DNA of 64,000 nt. It comes from Hofstenia miamia (lineage: Eukaryota; Xenacoelomorpha; Acoela). How positions within the stretch are numbered: the first letter of the stretch is position 1; each line of letters opens with the position of its first letter. Where the stretch lies: assembly GCA_004352715.1 (NCBI GenBank), contig SCFE01000012.1:2099298-2163297 (forward strand), given 5' to 3'. The notes beneath the pieces were generated by a model. That model was not told where the DNA came from. It saw only the letters and a program-made list of their open reading frames with translations, and made no database searches. Position numbers and translations under genes: made by a program. Below, one piece after another: positions 10,498-22,511 of this stretch.

Positions 10498-12990
10498 ATA
10501 TATATATAATAAAAGAACAAAAACGATGCAAAAATATTTACAAAAATAATTACAATTACTAGCTTGGGCTATGGCGAATTTTGATTGGATTAGATGCGGT
10601 CCATTGTATTATCACTATTGTAAAATTTAAAGCCTCGCCATTTGTATTGAAGCTTTTCCTTTGTATAAGTACAAAAGTATTTTTTTATTTCGTTCTTAAA
10701 TACTCTTAATTTATTTATTTGTTTTATAGATTTAGGTAGATTATTCCATATGTTTATTGATGTATTGAGAAATGAATTTTTCATTTTCTTGTTATATTTA
10801 AAAGGTTTAATTTTTAGTATTCTATAATTATATCTAAACGATATTTTGGAGGATAAACATTAGATTTGTTATAGGGAACAATATTATTAAATATTTTAAA
10901 GAAAGTAGTTAACACATTTTTTATAAATTATACACTGTGGATTTAGAAAAGTTTTTGTTAATTTTTTTATTTCTGCATTCTTGTTATGTAAATGATTAAC
11001 TGCTATTTTTATAGCCCAATGTATTTGTGCATTGATTTTATTCAAAAGTTGCTTATTTATGTCAGTATATAGTATGTTTCCATAATTAAAGTGACTTAGA
11101 ATTAATGTGTGAATTAATTGAATCTTTGCTTTGGTTGGAAGTTGTTGATATATTGCTGAGAACCTTAATTGAAATAGCCATTTCCTTTATAACATTATTT
11201 ATTTGCTTTGTAAAATTAAATTGATAATCAAAAATTATACTTAGATATTTGAAGGAATTAGCTTGTTGTATGTATGAATCATTAAATTTTAATTTATATT
11301 GAGAAGCGCTTGTGTTGTTATCGTTAGATTTAAGACTAATTATACAAAATTGTGTTTTAAATGGGTTTATTCTCAGCCTTAATGATGCAAAATTTTGTGC
11401 AAGATAAATGCAATTCTCTTCAAGAACTTTTATGGCAATTTCAGGAGACTTATCTGAACTACATTACATGTAGTCTGATTGCTCAAATCGTTTACGTAAA
11501 TGTTGAATAGTAATTGTCATAAAATTGTTCCTTGTGGAACACCATTTTTAATAAAAATCCAGTCAGATAAAATTCCATTTAGCTTAACTCTTTGTCTACG
11601 ATTATGAAGATAACTATCTATTAACTTAATCTGATTAAAAAGAACTAGTTCAAAAATCTTACTAATTGGTGATGTAACAGAAATAGGTCTATAGTTTAAA
11701 GAATCTTTTGGGTCATCCTTTTTAAATAATGGAGTAACATTTGCCCATTTTAATTGTTCAGGAAAAATCGAATGCTTAATGGATGCATTTGTAATGTAAC
11801 AAAGTTGTTCTGCTACCTGCTATTTTATCTGAAGCAATTTTTAGATACCAAGATGGAATCATAGAGGGGCCGTTAGATTTATTCTTTAAAGATTGGATTG
11901 ATTTGATAATTTCTAGCTTAGTAACATATCTGAAAGCGAAAGGTGGAGCTATGGGTTGCATTTCATTACTATCAAAAGTAGTATTTATGCCATTATAATT
12001 GCCTAGGTTGCCAATTACTTCATTGAATATGTTACTCATGTCCTTATTGTTAGTGACTATCTTTCCTTTATACTTAATTTTTTCAATTTTTCATTTTTTG
12101 TTTGTTTCTTATTTAGTAAGTTATTTATAAAGTCCTATTTACCTTTTTGAGGTATTTTGAAATTCAAGACAAGAATATTTGTTATTAGATTTTCTTGTGG
12201 AAATATTACACTTTACGTGCATGTTTGTAAGCATTATAATTGGTTGGTGTTTGAAAATTTTTCAATTCCATCCATTTAGATTTCTTTTGTTCGATTAATT
12301 CCATCTCTCCATGGCTTTGAGACTTTTTTTAGCAACATTATCAATTTTTTCGATAGCATAAATATTCTTTTCAGTGCAACAAATGTCTAAGTAGAATAAT
12401 AGTTTTATCAAGGTTATTGAACATTTCGTTCTGTGTTTGTGAAGAGTAAGTTTTAATCCAATTTTCGTTTATTAAATAGGTTACAAGTTTTATATATTTT
12501 CTGACTTTTCTCTTATTTTGATACAGTATCTAGATTTATAGTTAACCTTTTGCATATTAGAATAAGTTATTATGAGACAATGGTCAGAATAAGGGAATTC
12601 AGAGCAAATATATTTATAAAAACGTCGTTTTCTGGAACCATAACATAATCAACCAAGGATTGACTATTTGCAGAAATTCTGGATGGAATACATTGATTTA
12701 TTAATGAAATGTTGAACGTTGAAAGAAAACTTTGTAGCTTAGATTTTTCATAATTATTCAAAAAATTCAAATTCCGGTCACCCATTAGCATAATGTTTGC
12801 GTTATGACTTAATGCTGTAATGATTTCTTTTTCCATTTGTGCAAAGAAATTGTTCAATGAGCTTTGTTTGGACAATAAGATATATTCATATGCTGCCTAC
12901 TATTGCATTTAAGCGGGTCTTGGATGTCGACCCATAGACTTTCGTATGTGCTATTGCTTGAAATGTCTTTTGTAAGTTTAGGTTTTAATT
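10498..12990 (-). pseudogene. CR1-like retrotransposon, endonuclease + RT (copy b)
   Basis: The longest antisense CR1-like copy. From 12990 downward: endonuclease remnants (YESLWVDIQDPL, then GDRNLNFLN and SLVDYVMVPEND at 12570-12875), a linker (11776-12039: PIAPPFAFRYVTKLEI, KNKSNGPSMIPSWYLKIA), RT fingers and palm (about 11500-11760), thumb (about 10930-11200) and the conserved C-terminal tail (10590-10784: INIWNNLPKSIKQINKLRVF ... YKWRGFKFYNSDN). The order EN-linker-RT-tail is that of ORF2 of CR1/L2-type elements. Frames are broken several times, so it is dead. The EN triad cannot all be verified. Its tail is almost identical to the sense copy ending at 22511, so the two derive from one family. 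Confidence 0.8.
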
Positions 12991-13479
12991 TTTATTAATT
13001 AATAACATAACGCCCGCCTCCCTTTGTTTTATTGTAGTGTCCGCCTTTGTTTTATTGTATTAATAAAAAATCTTTCAGAAAATTTCAGGAGCGACTAACC
13101 AAATTGGGCTATCAAAGTAGCAGTAAATAATCATAGCTTTAATAGGAATATGAAATACGAAAAATTCTCCAGCTTATTTCTAAATCTACAAGGCTATATC
13201 TATATAAATGTCCTAACGACGTTCTTTAACACTAGAAAGTCCAACGACTCTATGTCTTAAATTCATGCAGTTGTCAGAATTGACCCATTCAAGTAAAACT
13301 AACGAAAACAAAAGCAAATGAAAGAAAGGTATGAGAAGAACAAAATATGATGTTTTTATGTATAAATTCTCATTGCATGAGGCACTACAAATGAACTTAA
13401 GATGTGCAAACTTGTCCAATTTGACCGCTTTATAGTGTAAAAATATTTAACAATGCTTTCTCATATTACAAAAATGACT
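12991..13479. other. Spacer between CR1-like copies
   Basis: AT-rich. Two near-identical short phrases (ccgcc...cctttgttttattgta) recur at about 13013 and 13040. No gene recognised. Confidence 0.45.
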
Positions 13480-13760
13480 TTCTTCCTGAAAAATTAATCA
13501 GTAATCAAAAGAAAAGAACGCATTTAATTGAACCTCTTAGGTATAAGAAGTGAATAATGAAAAACTCATTTCTAAGTGCAGTTATAAATTTACCAAAATA
13601 CATCAAATGAATAAGTAGATTAATAAACTTTAAAATTAAGATACATTTACGCATACAATATAAAAAACTGAAGTGGCAACGTTATAAATTTTACAATCTG
13701 GATTTCTTTATTAATAGAAATTAACATCTCCATAGCCCAAGTTAATTATTTTTTGTAAGT
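13480..13760 (+). pseudogene. Sense CR1-like C-terminal tail fragment
   Basis: Plus-strand relic of the same tail block as at 10.6 and 22.4 kb: KNSFLSAVI, then LPKYIK, a basic helix, and WQRYKFYNLD, followed by a 3' UTR-like phrase (catagcccaag). In-frame stops; about 280 bp survive. Confidence 0.6.
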
Positions 13761-14149
13761 ATCCTTGTTTTAATTTATATCTTGTTTCTTTTCTTGACAC
13801 TTCAGAATTGTTAGCTGTATTTTTATTGTTCAAGCAATTTTTGAATATAGATTTTTCTTCTTTAAATATTAATATTGTTCAATCCAAAGAATTTAATATT
13901 TCCAAGATTCATTTCGAATTTAAAATATTTGAACTTCAAAATTCTCAAATTTGAAGACTCATGGGTCGTTAGCAGAACAAAATCATTTAATAATTGTTCA
14001 ATTAACCATTTTAAGGAATACTGAATCAAAATCATTGGAAGTAAGAAGAGAATAAAGAAAAATCCTTATTCAATAACTACTTGGACAATATATAATTATA
14101 CTGATAGCAACTTTGAAAGGGTCAATAAACTGTACAAAAACACTAAAAA
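13761..14149. other. Non-coding, probably retroelement 3' UTR debris
   Basis: AT-rich with no readable protein blocks; lies between converging CR1-like 3' ends. Confidence 0.4.
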
Positions 14150-14830
14150 ATATAATATTGCAACATTGGGCTATTGCATTTTAATTTCTGCTAGTTGAAT
14201 AATCCTGGTTGAAAAATTTGAAACCCCTCCATTTGAATTCAATTGTTTCTTTTCTAGAATTTGTTTTTAAATATCTTTAAATTATTCACTAACTTTAATT
14301 CTCTAGGTAAATAATTCCAAAGTTTTATAGACTTATAAATGAATGAATTTCTCATTATTTTCTTTTGACAAAGAACTGGTTTAACATTTCGACTGCGTGT
14401 ATTTAGGTGGGAGATTTTACCGATATTAAGGAAATTTATTTATCATAGGGGTTGATGTTGTTTACGATCTTTTGCAATGCTGTTAATACATTTATCTGAA
14501 TTAGGCATTAAGGATTTAAGAAATTTTTACTGAAGTTTTTGCATTTAATATTATTATTAGAATATAGTTGTTCGTTATTATCTTCATTGACCATCTTAAC
14601 TGTGTATTAATTTTCTTTAGGAAATTTTCATTTACATCTCTATAAAGTACATTGCCATAATAAAAATGACTTAAAACTATAGAATGGATTAAGTTAATTT
14701 TAGCTTTTGTAGGTAACTGCTGAGATAATTTGCTGAGTGCTTTAATTGAGATAGCCATTCGTTTAATGATTATACTAAATTGCTTTTGAAAGGTAAGTAA
14801 TGAGTCAAATTTAATTATTTGAAGTTGTTC
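14150..14830 (-). pseudogene. CR1-like RT thumb and C-terminal tail
   Basis: Minus-strand reading from about 14830: MAISIKALSKLSQQLPTKAK, then IVLSHFYYGNVLY (14516-14758), a frame break, then RNSFIYKSIKLWNYLPRELK and a tail with MEGFQIF down to about 14200. The same blocks are found in the 20-22.5 kb sense copy (MAISIKALSNISHKRPTT). Only the 3' third of ORF2 remains. Confidence 0.7.
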
Positions 14831-15656
14831 CCTTGATCTATTTGGGTACCAAGAACAATTGCAAATTATGCATAGTCATTTGCATAAACAGCTGTAATAT
14901 AATAACAGGGCTTACCAAATTGGTATTACACTAAGATAAAAGAAATTGTAGAAATGAAAATGTGTCTGATGTATTCAAATATTATAAACATAACAATTAT
15001 TATATAATTTCTAATATCTAGCTAAACTTACCCTATTAAGTATTCTCTATTGCAAAATTCCTAAGGCAGTGTAAAACTGCAGATGTATGGCATAATTTGA
15101 ACTCATTTGTCCCAAGATTGGAACTGAGTAGAATAAAATAAACAGCTGCAAGTTAACCAGAAGAGGTCCTCCAATCATAATTCGTTTTGTAATATAAAAA
15201 TATCAAATTGGAATCACCTCTACAAAGCAATAATTTTTTAAAATTCTAGCGAATTTTTGAAAAGTCCTTTACTAAATTTAACCTCATTTGTCCCAACATT
15301 TACTGGGTCAATTTCGAATTTTAATGGCTGAATACAGGCAGCAAAGCGTAATTTACTCATAATTCTTTCGTAACGTAAACAAATTGCAATATTAAAATTG
15401 CTATAGCTCTAAATACCAAATTTTCCTTTGTTTTTTACATACTAATTCAATATTTTACTATGCCATCTAGCGAATTTTGAAAATAAAAATTTCGTCTAAT
15501 CTAATGATTAAAGTTTAGCTTCTGTTGAAAACAGATTTTGGAATTAGCTTTTGATTTTATAATTCAGAATTGAGTTTTGACAGGATTAACACAATTTCAG
15601 TGAGACAAAATTTGAGATTAGTAATTTTTTATGATTGCATTTTCAATCGCTTTATT
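14831..15656. other. Unassigned AT-rich stretch
   Basis: No gene. A phrase containing tcatttgtcccaa occurs near 15102 and again at 15285, suggesting an old internal duplication of about 180 bp. Confidence 0.4.
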
Positions 15657-16230
15657 TTAACAAAATAGAATTGCGTCATCTGCGTATTGAATAACATGAC
15701 AATTAGTGTAGTTACTTAAATCATTAACATATATATTAAAAAGCAAGGGACCTAATATTGTTCTCTGTGGAACACCTCTTTTAATTTCAATCCAATTTGA
15801 AAATCTTTTAAGTTTAACTCGTTGTTTTCGATTATTTAAATAATTTGATAAAAGAGCTAAGCTTTGGGTAGACAAATTTAATTGTTTAGGTTTTGAAAGT
15901 AAAATACAATGATCGATGGAATCAAACGTTTTAGAAATATTTAGATATGCAATGGCTGTATATTCGGTATTATCAGTACTTTTCCTACATTTTTCAGTAG
16001 CACATAACAAAGCATCGATAGTAGACATGCCTTTCCGAAAACCATATTGTGTGTTGGAGTAAATATTATATTTATTCATGTGCTCATTAATTTGGTTTGC
16101 TAATAGACGTTCGAAAATCTTACTAATTGGTGATGTTACCGAAATTGGTGTATAATTAAACAGTTTTCGGGATCACCTTTTTTATAAACAGGAGTTATAT
16201 TGGCCATTTTTAAGTTTTTAGGGAAAATCA
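15657..16230 (-). pseudogene. CR1-like RT fingers and palm fragment
   Basis: An open stretch of about 140 codons (15657-16079) preceded by a further in-family block up to 16230 with a frame break. It reads LKMANITPVYKKGDPENC, then QYGFRKGMSTIDALL, AYLNISKTFDSIDH, GVPQRTILGPLLFNIYVNDL and the catalytic YADDAILF. The catalytic YADD box is intact, but the fragment lacks endonuclease, thumb and tail. It stops at 16230, where a sense Penelope fragment begins. Confidence 0.8.
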
Positions 16231-16930
16231 TTAAGATCAAAGATATATTAAAGCGTAATGAATATCCAACATATATAGTCGATAGTATTATAAAAGAAAA
16301 ACTAAAAGACTTACTACAAAGTCAAGAAACTAAAAACAAACAAAGTGATTATTTATGCAATTACATCTTTAATATTGAATATCGAGGCATACAATCTATT
16401 AAATTACAGAAATATCTGAAAAGAATCACTCCATCATTTTTTAAAGACAGGCTTTATACTAAAGACCAATAAACTAAGACATATAATAGGACTAAAAACA
16501 GAAACCAAAATCGAAAACATTTCCAAACTAATATATGAAATAACTTGCAACTGTGGTGCACAATACATTGGAAAAACATCAAGGAATTTACAATTAAGAA
16601 TTAAAGAACACAAAATTCATTCATCTCTGATCATTTAAAGAACTGTAATATGAAATTTACATATAAAATTTTATCCAAGGCAATTGATAATTTTCAACTA
16701 AGCATCATTGAATTAATTTATATAGAATTAAAGGAACCAAGCTTAAACAAAAAAGATGAATATAAATACAAACTAAATTTAACGAAAATATTAAAAAAAA
16801 ATATATAAAAATATGTAATTTGATGAATATTTTGTAAATTTTATAGTGGGAAACTTTTTGAAAATGGCAGCGGCATGCCGAAACATGTCAAATAAATGAT
16901 GCGTTTCTTCTTTAAATTTGTTATTTTGTC
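16231..16930 (+). pseudogene. Penelope-like element, C-terminal GIY-YIG part
   Basis: From about 16231 the plus strand reads a lysine-rich linker (NIEYRGIQS), then after a frame change a GIY-YIG nuclease core with CGAQYIGKTSRNLQLRIKEH, as in the C-terminus of Penelope-like retroelements. The nuclease end is broken by stops near 16640. Near 16865-16890 the phrase ggcagcggcatgccgaaaca resembles the hairpin-forming 3' region of such elements. The RT part is missing (5' truncated). The linker is homologous to 22735-22900, so two copies of one family are present. Confidence 0.75.
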
Positions 16931-17130
16931 TACACTTCGAACTTTTGAATTATATTTTGGAGGTTTGAACAAATTAGTTTATCTCATGAACAAATTGCGT
17001 GAAATAAAATAGAATTTATGGAATGGGACAATTGGAGTCCTTTTCAATTTATTTACATAATGAATATAAATCTCTATTAAATTGATATACAGTTTTTACT
17101 ATACTCGTCTAACATTACTGATGTAAATGT

Positions 17131-17432
17131 CTTAAGGAAAAATTAGGTAATTACATTACAGCTATACACATACATGGCTAACGGTGTTAAGATTTTTCCT
17201 AGCATGTCATTATTAAATAATAGGAAGAGCCATGTAAAAAATTCTTTGAGCACAATATTTTTAAAAAAATACCGAGCTAAAACGAGCTCATCCAAAGATT
17301 TTATCTGGTGAGCCGAGCCGAATTTATACAAAATTTAAACGAGCCCGAGCCGAGCCGANTTTTAAGGAAAAATTAGGTAATTACATTACAGCTATACACA
17401 TATATGGCTAATGGTGTTTTCCTAGTATGTCA
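17131..17432. repeat. Direct duplication of about 75 bp across a single N
   Basis: The segment starting aaggaaaaattaggtaatta at about 17136 recurs at 17363 immediately after the lone N at 17359, with a few substitutions. The interval carries short GAGCC(C)GAGCCGA repeats. Either a diverged local duplication or a contig-join artefact. Confidence 0.75.
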
Positions 17433-17818
17433 GTATATCCATAGGCGCGCGCATGATTTTTTTTGGGGGAGGTCTTAAAATTTCTCTTAATAATCAGGTT
17501 TTTGTTGCATTTCTTTTTGTGATGGAAAAACTACATTATGAAAACTTTTTAAATTTGATAAATATATTTTGAATAACTACGCATATAAGTTTTCATTTTG
17601 AAACTATTTAATTACCAAAACTGAATATAGGGCATAGTATTTTTCTTTGTTCTCATAAGTAGTGTGTATTGAATACAGCGTGCATGTAATGCTGCAATTG
17701 TTGCAAAGCATCCTCAATATAGGACCTAGATATCAAAGCATGTGATTAAAAGCTTAATCTAGTTTTTTTCTACAAATTCAGAGGCTGATCATACTAATGA
17801 TTTTTATATTTCTTCAGA

Positions 17819-19566
17819 ATGAAGAGAAAGACACTCTTTGATTTTGGTATCAAATCGAAAGACTCTTGTTCTGATCTTACTACAATAGTGTCTGATGAAA
17901 TTGTTTTGAATCAGCCTACATGTTCAAAACAGATATCAATTGAGCCTGCTTCTCCTGATCCTCAGTGCACTTCAAATGATATTGCTCAATATGTGGGAAG
18001 AGCCCCTGAAGCATTACTGAACATCCTTAATAATGCTTATCCCTTAATTATTAGAATCAAGTGTACAAATAATTCGTAACTCACTTGTCACAATGAATGA
18101 TGCTATTACCTTCATTAATGCGTCAGCGAGAAGACTCCATACATATATTCAAAAGAATGAGGCATCCAATACAGGCTTGGTCAGACTCTGTGAAACCCGA
18201 TGGGTGGAAAACATGAGGCGGTACTGCGATTTTGTGTTCACTACAATGACATTATAATGGTAAGATAAAAGTAGTTATTCAAAAAAACACTATCAAAAAT
18301 AGCATCCTATCACATAGATTAGTAAACTGTGAAAACAATCAAAATGAAATACATATTTAATCTCTTATAGGTATTGGAAGAGATCTCAACTTGGAGATGT
18401 CCTACCTCATCATCTAGGGCNNNNNNNAAAAAAACACTATCAAAAATAGCATCCTATCACATAGATTAATAAACTGTGAAAACAATCAAATGAAATACAT
18501 ATTTACTCTCTTATAGGTATTGGAAGAGATCTCAACTTGGAGATGTCCTACCTCATCATCTAGGGCGAACTCACTGAAGATTGCACTGCAGAATCATTCG
18601 TTTGTCATTGGTATGCTGACTCTAAGTGATGTGCTTACAATCACACAGCCATTAGCAATCTCTCTACAAACTGTGAACAAAGATCTCCTTAGCTGCATGG
18701 AGGAAGTTAAAATGTGTATCAGCGTTTTTGAAGAAAAACGGAACAACCCTCATGACCTTATGAACACCCTTGCTAACAAAGCGGAACAGTTACTGAGTGA
18801 AGACCTCAACATGCCTCGGATATCTTCCAAGCAGACTAACAGAGGAAACATTGCGTCCTGTACAGCGCGAGAGTATTATACTCGTACCATATTGATCCCC
18901 TTTCTGGATGGAATCATCAATAACTTAAAGGACAGATTCAGCGATCATACTGGAATAGCAATGAAAGCTTCTGCACTTATACCATTCTTCATATTTTGTC
19001 ATACATTTGGGGAGGTAAAATTTATATAATTATCATTGTTGAAAGACGAAATCAATGATACATGTAGATTTGTTTATAAACCATATACTACATAAAAGTG
19101 CTACAAAATGCTCAACTTGTTTAAATTATAATCTTAGAAATTATTATACTGTATCTATTTGTAGATAATACCAATGATTGAATTCTATCAACCAATAGTT
19201 CATCATGCGATCGAGGACGTTAAGGCAGAGTATGACCGCTGGATTCATAAATGGACGAACGCTAAGAAATGCAATGCGCCTCTGCCTTCCAATCCCGCCA
19301 CTGCGATAGAAGATTGCGATCAAATTTTCTACCCTGCGATTTACAGATATTTGAAAATATTTTGCTGCATTCCGGTAACAACTGCAACACCCGAGCGCAT
19401 TTTCTCAAACCTAAAGCATCTTAAGTCATACCTGAGATCAACAACAGCAGATGAACGATTAAATGGTCTGACTCAAATGTATACACATCGATCTTTTCCA
19501 ATAAACATTGATGCCATTATAGATCGGTTTGCTGCCAAAAAGCGACGTACTGATTTTGTATTATAA
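17819..19566 (+). pseudogene. hAT transposase, deleted and frameshifted
   Basis: An exon starts after an acceptor (tttcttcag) with MKRKTLFDFGIKSKD and runs to NILNNAYPL. Here the reading jumps directly to a late part of the protein (RNSLVTMNDAITFINASARR, then LCETRWVENM), so the middle (DUF4371/RNase H N-terminal half) is missing. After an intron (donor TAATG|GTAAG, acceptor TTATAG|GTATTG) comes LEEISTWRCPTSSSRANSL up to about 19020. A further intron leads to the C-terminal dimerisation region (19174-19566) with CCIPVTTATPERIFSNLKHL then KSYLRST. Total coding is well under the roughly 700 residues usual for this group; it cannot be an active transposase. Confidence 0.8.
18281..18566. repeat. 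About 140-bp duplication flanking a 7-N gap
   Basis: 18281-18420 and 18428-18566 are nearly identical (only a few differences), covering the end of a transposase intron and the first codons of the next exon, both ending at tcatctagggc. Placement either side of NNNNNNN points to an unmerged contig overlap. Confidence 0.85.
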
Positions 19567-19934
19567 ATTTTATAAGTATTCAATAAACAGGATAATTTCG
19601 CTCAGTAAAAGCGTCTCATTAATTTTTAGAATCTGTATAAATCTTGTATTTGATTCAATTAGAGGCGATAAAATACGATAATTATTGAAAATTTATGCAG
19701 AAAAATTTATTTCAATTGATATTTGAGAAATTTTCGGAATCCATTAGCATTCGATTATTACTATGGATTCATGCAATATCTTAATGTAATCTGTAAAAAC
19801 TATCAATAGAAAAGATCTTGGGCCCCCTGAAAAGAAATCCTGGCGATGCGCCTGATTACTACCAATAATTAATATTTAGTAAAATAAAATATTATCAACT
19901 TTCGCCGCGAGCAGTCGGACCATGCCAGTGTTCT

Positions 19935-20455
19935 GTGATCAACACGATAAATTCTGTCGCTATCATTGCATTGCCAGATGAGGTGCAAAATAAGACCAAA
20001 TTATTAGCTCCTTTTAAGTATCTGGCAAAGGATGAGCTTATCATCTTGTATAATCTCCTTGCAACCTTTGACGAATCACCCTTAGAAACACACAACAAAA
20101 TCACACTAGCAGAAAAGGATGTTAAGGACACGCATTCACAAATAGAAAAGCATTCACGACTTCCAAGAAAGCTGAGAGAAGACGCTGATGTACTCATTAT
20201 TGGTTCCTTGATGTACCGACACCTCAGAGCCCCAGAATTGATAAAAAACTATAACGTTGCCGTACAGTTATAACCGGTTGCAACTATTGACGACGTTTCT
20301 ACAATCTTAAAAGAATACCAACTTTCAAAGCGGAAAAAAAAGATATTAGTTACAATCGGACGAAATGATATCATGAAACGTGAAGAAAACTTCACAATTA
20401 AGTACACTAATTTACTTAAAAATATAAACGCTAAATTTAGTTCTGCAAAAGTTTT
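19935..20455 (+). pseudogene. CR1-type ORF1 with SGNH/esterase-like domain
   Basis: The frame contains DVLIIGSLMYRHLRAPELI, then an ATIDDVST block, and after one stop at 20271 (in phase) KKILVTIGRNDIMKREENF. The layout (GDS-like nucleophile block, then GxND-like block) is that of the SGNH hydrolase domain found in ORF1 of CR1-type retrotransposons. Here the GDS motif is GSL, so the expected D-S pair is gone, while IGRND keeps the ND pair. Upstream is a helical, charged segment (KLLAPFKYLAKDEL) of unknown role. Decayed by a stop and fused to ORF2 by deletion. Confidence 0.65.
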
Positions 20456-22511
20456 ATTGGAAAGGTCAAACCTTGATTGATTATTTTATGGTTTCAGAAA
20501 ATGAATCTTTATATAAATATATTTGTTCTGAATTCCCTTACTCTACCCATTGCCTTATAACAACTTATTTCAATTATCAAAAAATTATCTATCCAACTAA
20601 ATCTTGGTTAAAAAAGACAAATCAGAAGAAAATGTTATAAATAATTTCAAAATTGAAAATTGGAATTGAATTTATTCTTCACAAACATCAAATGAAATGT
20701 TAAGCAACTTTGATGAAATTCTCATAGTTTTTTAGACATTTGTTGCCCTGAAAGGAAAATTTTTACTCTGAAAAAAGTTTATAGTGTGTCTAGAAAAGTT
20801 TTTTAGCCATAGATTGATGCAAACTGCTTAGTTAATTGAACAAATGAAATCTAAATGGAAGGAATACAAAAATTGTCAAACTCAACACAATTTAATGCTT
20901 ATAATGCTAGTAATCTATGCAATATTTACACACGAAGAGCCTAAAATAAGTATACCCGTTTTAACTATCAAGAACAAATCCTGCGGTCTCCTTATGATTC
21001 CCACTTGGTATTTAAAAATTGCGCCAGATTTATTAGCTGAGCCACTTTGATACATTATAAACGCGTGTGTTAGAAATGCGACTTTTCCTGACCAATTAAA
21101 ATTAGCAAATATTACTCCATTATTTAGAAAAGATGACCCAAAAGATTGCTTGAACTATAGCCTATTTCTGTTACATCACCAATTAGTAGAATTTTTAAAC
21201 GACTTCTTTTTAATCAAATTAACGAACATTTATGTAAACATAATCCTTACTCTCAAAATCAATATGGTTTTCGTAAACATATTTCTACAAATGATGCTTT
21301 GTTAACAGCTACCGAAAATTGTAGAAATACCATAAATATTGGTGAGTGTTCAGCAGTGGTATGCCTAGATTTTTCAAAAGCTTTTGACTCTATCGTCCAC
21401 AAAATTATAATTACCAAAATTAAAATTCTGGGTTTCTCAGACAAAAGTGCAGATCTAATAATCCATAATCGTAAACAAAGAGTTAAGCTAAATGGCTAAA
21501 TGAAATTTTCTCTGACTGGATTTTTACTCAAAAATGGTGTTCCACAAGGCACAATTTTAGGACCTTTACTATTCAATATGTATATAAGCGATTTGAGGAA
21601 CATACCACATGTAATGTCATACACTATGTGATGATACTATGCTATTTAGTTCACATAAGTCTGCTGAAATTGCTATTATAGTTTTCGAAAAAAATTGCAC
21701 TTTTCTTGCACAATATTTTGATTCTCTAAAATTAAGAATAAACCCATCAAAATCTCAATTTTGTTTAATTAGATCTAAATCTAACGATAATTCCACAAAT
21801 GTTTCTCAAACTTAAATTGAAATTTGGGGACACATACATAGAACAAGTTAATTCTTTTAAATATTTAGGCATCATTTTTTATTCTCAACTTAATTTTACA
21901 AAACAAATAACTAATGCTATTAAGAAAATGGCTATTTCAATTAAGGCTCTTAGCAATATATCACACAAGCGTCCAACCACAGTAAAAATTCAATTAATTC
22001 ACACATTAATATTAAGTCACTTTAATTATGGAAATATACTTTATACCAACATATATCAACAAATTTTGAATAAAATCAATGTACAAATAAATTGGGCTAT
22101 AAAAATAGCAGTTAATCATTTACATAACAAGAATGCAGAAATAAAAAAATTAATCAAAACTTTTTGAAATCCACAGTGTAAAATTTATAAAAATGTGTTA
22201 ACTACTTTCTTTAAAATATTTAATAATATTGTTCCCTACAACAAATCTAATGTTTTATCCTCCAAAATATCGCTTATACATAATAATAGAATCCTAAAAA
22301 TGATGCCCTTACATATAACAAAAAAATAATGAAAAACACATCAATAAACATATGGAATAATCTACCTAAATCTATAAAACAAATAAATAAATTAAGAGTA
22401 TTTAAGAACGAAATAAAAACATACTTTTGTACTTATACAAAGGAAAAGCTTGAATACAAATGGCGAGGCTTTAAATTTTACAATAGTGATAATTCAATGG
22501 ACCGCATCTAA
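20456..22511 (+). pseudogene. CR1-like ORF2 (endonuclease end + RT)
   Basis: Begins within the end of the endonuclease (LIDYFMVSENESLYKY ... FPYSTHC). It then passes a linker (about 20940-21060: LTIKNKSCG, MIPTWYLKIAPDL), RT fingers (ITPLFRKDDPKDC), QYGFRKHIS, VCLDFSKAFDSI (21299-21499), GVPQGTILGPLLFNMYISDL near 21535, a damaged YADD region (about 21630) and the thumb (21799-22167: FKYLGIIFYSQL, LILSHFNYGNILYT). It finishes with the tail INIWNNLPKSIKQINKLRVF ... YKWRGFKFYNSDN. Multiple stops and frameshifts. Closest relative in the window is the antisense copy at 10.5-13 kb. Confidence 0.8.

Larger units (their letters stand above)
17442..19854 (+). mobile_element. hAT transposon (P52rIPK/ZMYM1-type), internally deleted
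   Basis: The left end (17442) taggcgcgcgcatgattttt and the right end (19854, reverse strand) caggcgcatcgccaggattt form imperfect terminal inverted repeats, with the G-rich run GGGGG following in both. The flanking 8-mers (tatatcca / attactac) do not match, so the target duplication is eroded, or one end was rebuilt in the duplicated region to the left. The interior encodes a hAT transposase of the kind seen in 52-kDa-repressor/ZMYM1-like proteins. Confidence 0.75.

Noticed and set aside
16200-16231. Apparent start of the Penelope frame at 16200
   Set aside because: 16200-16230 is the end of the antisense CR1-like RT (readable as VNITPVYKK on the other strand); the Penelope part begins after it.
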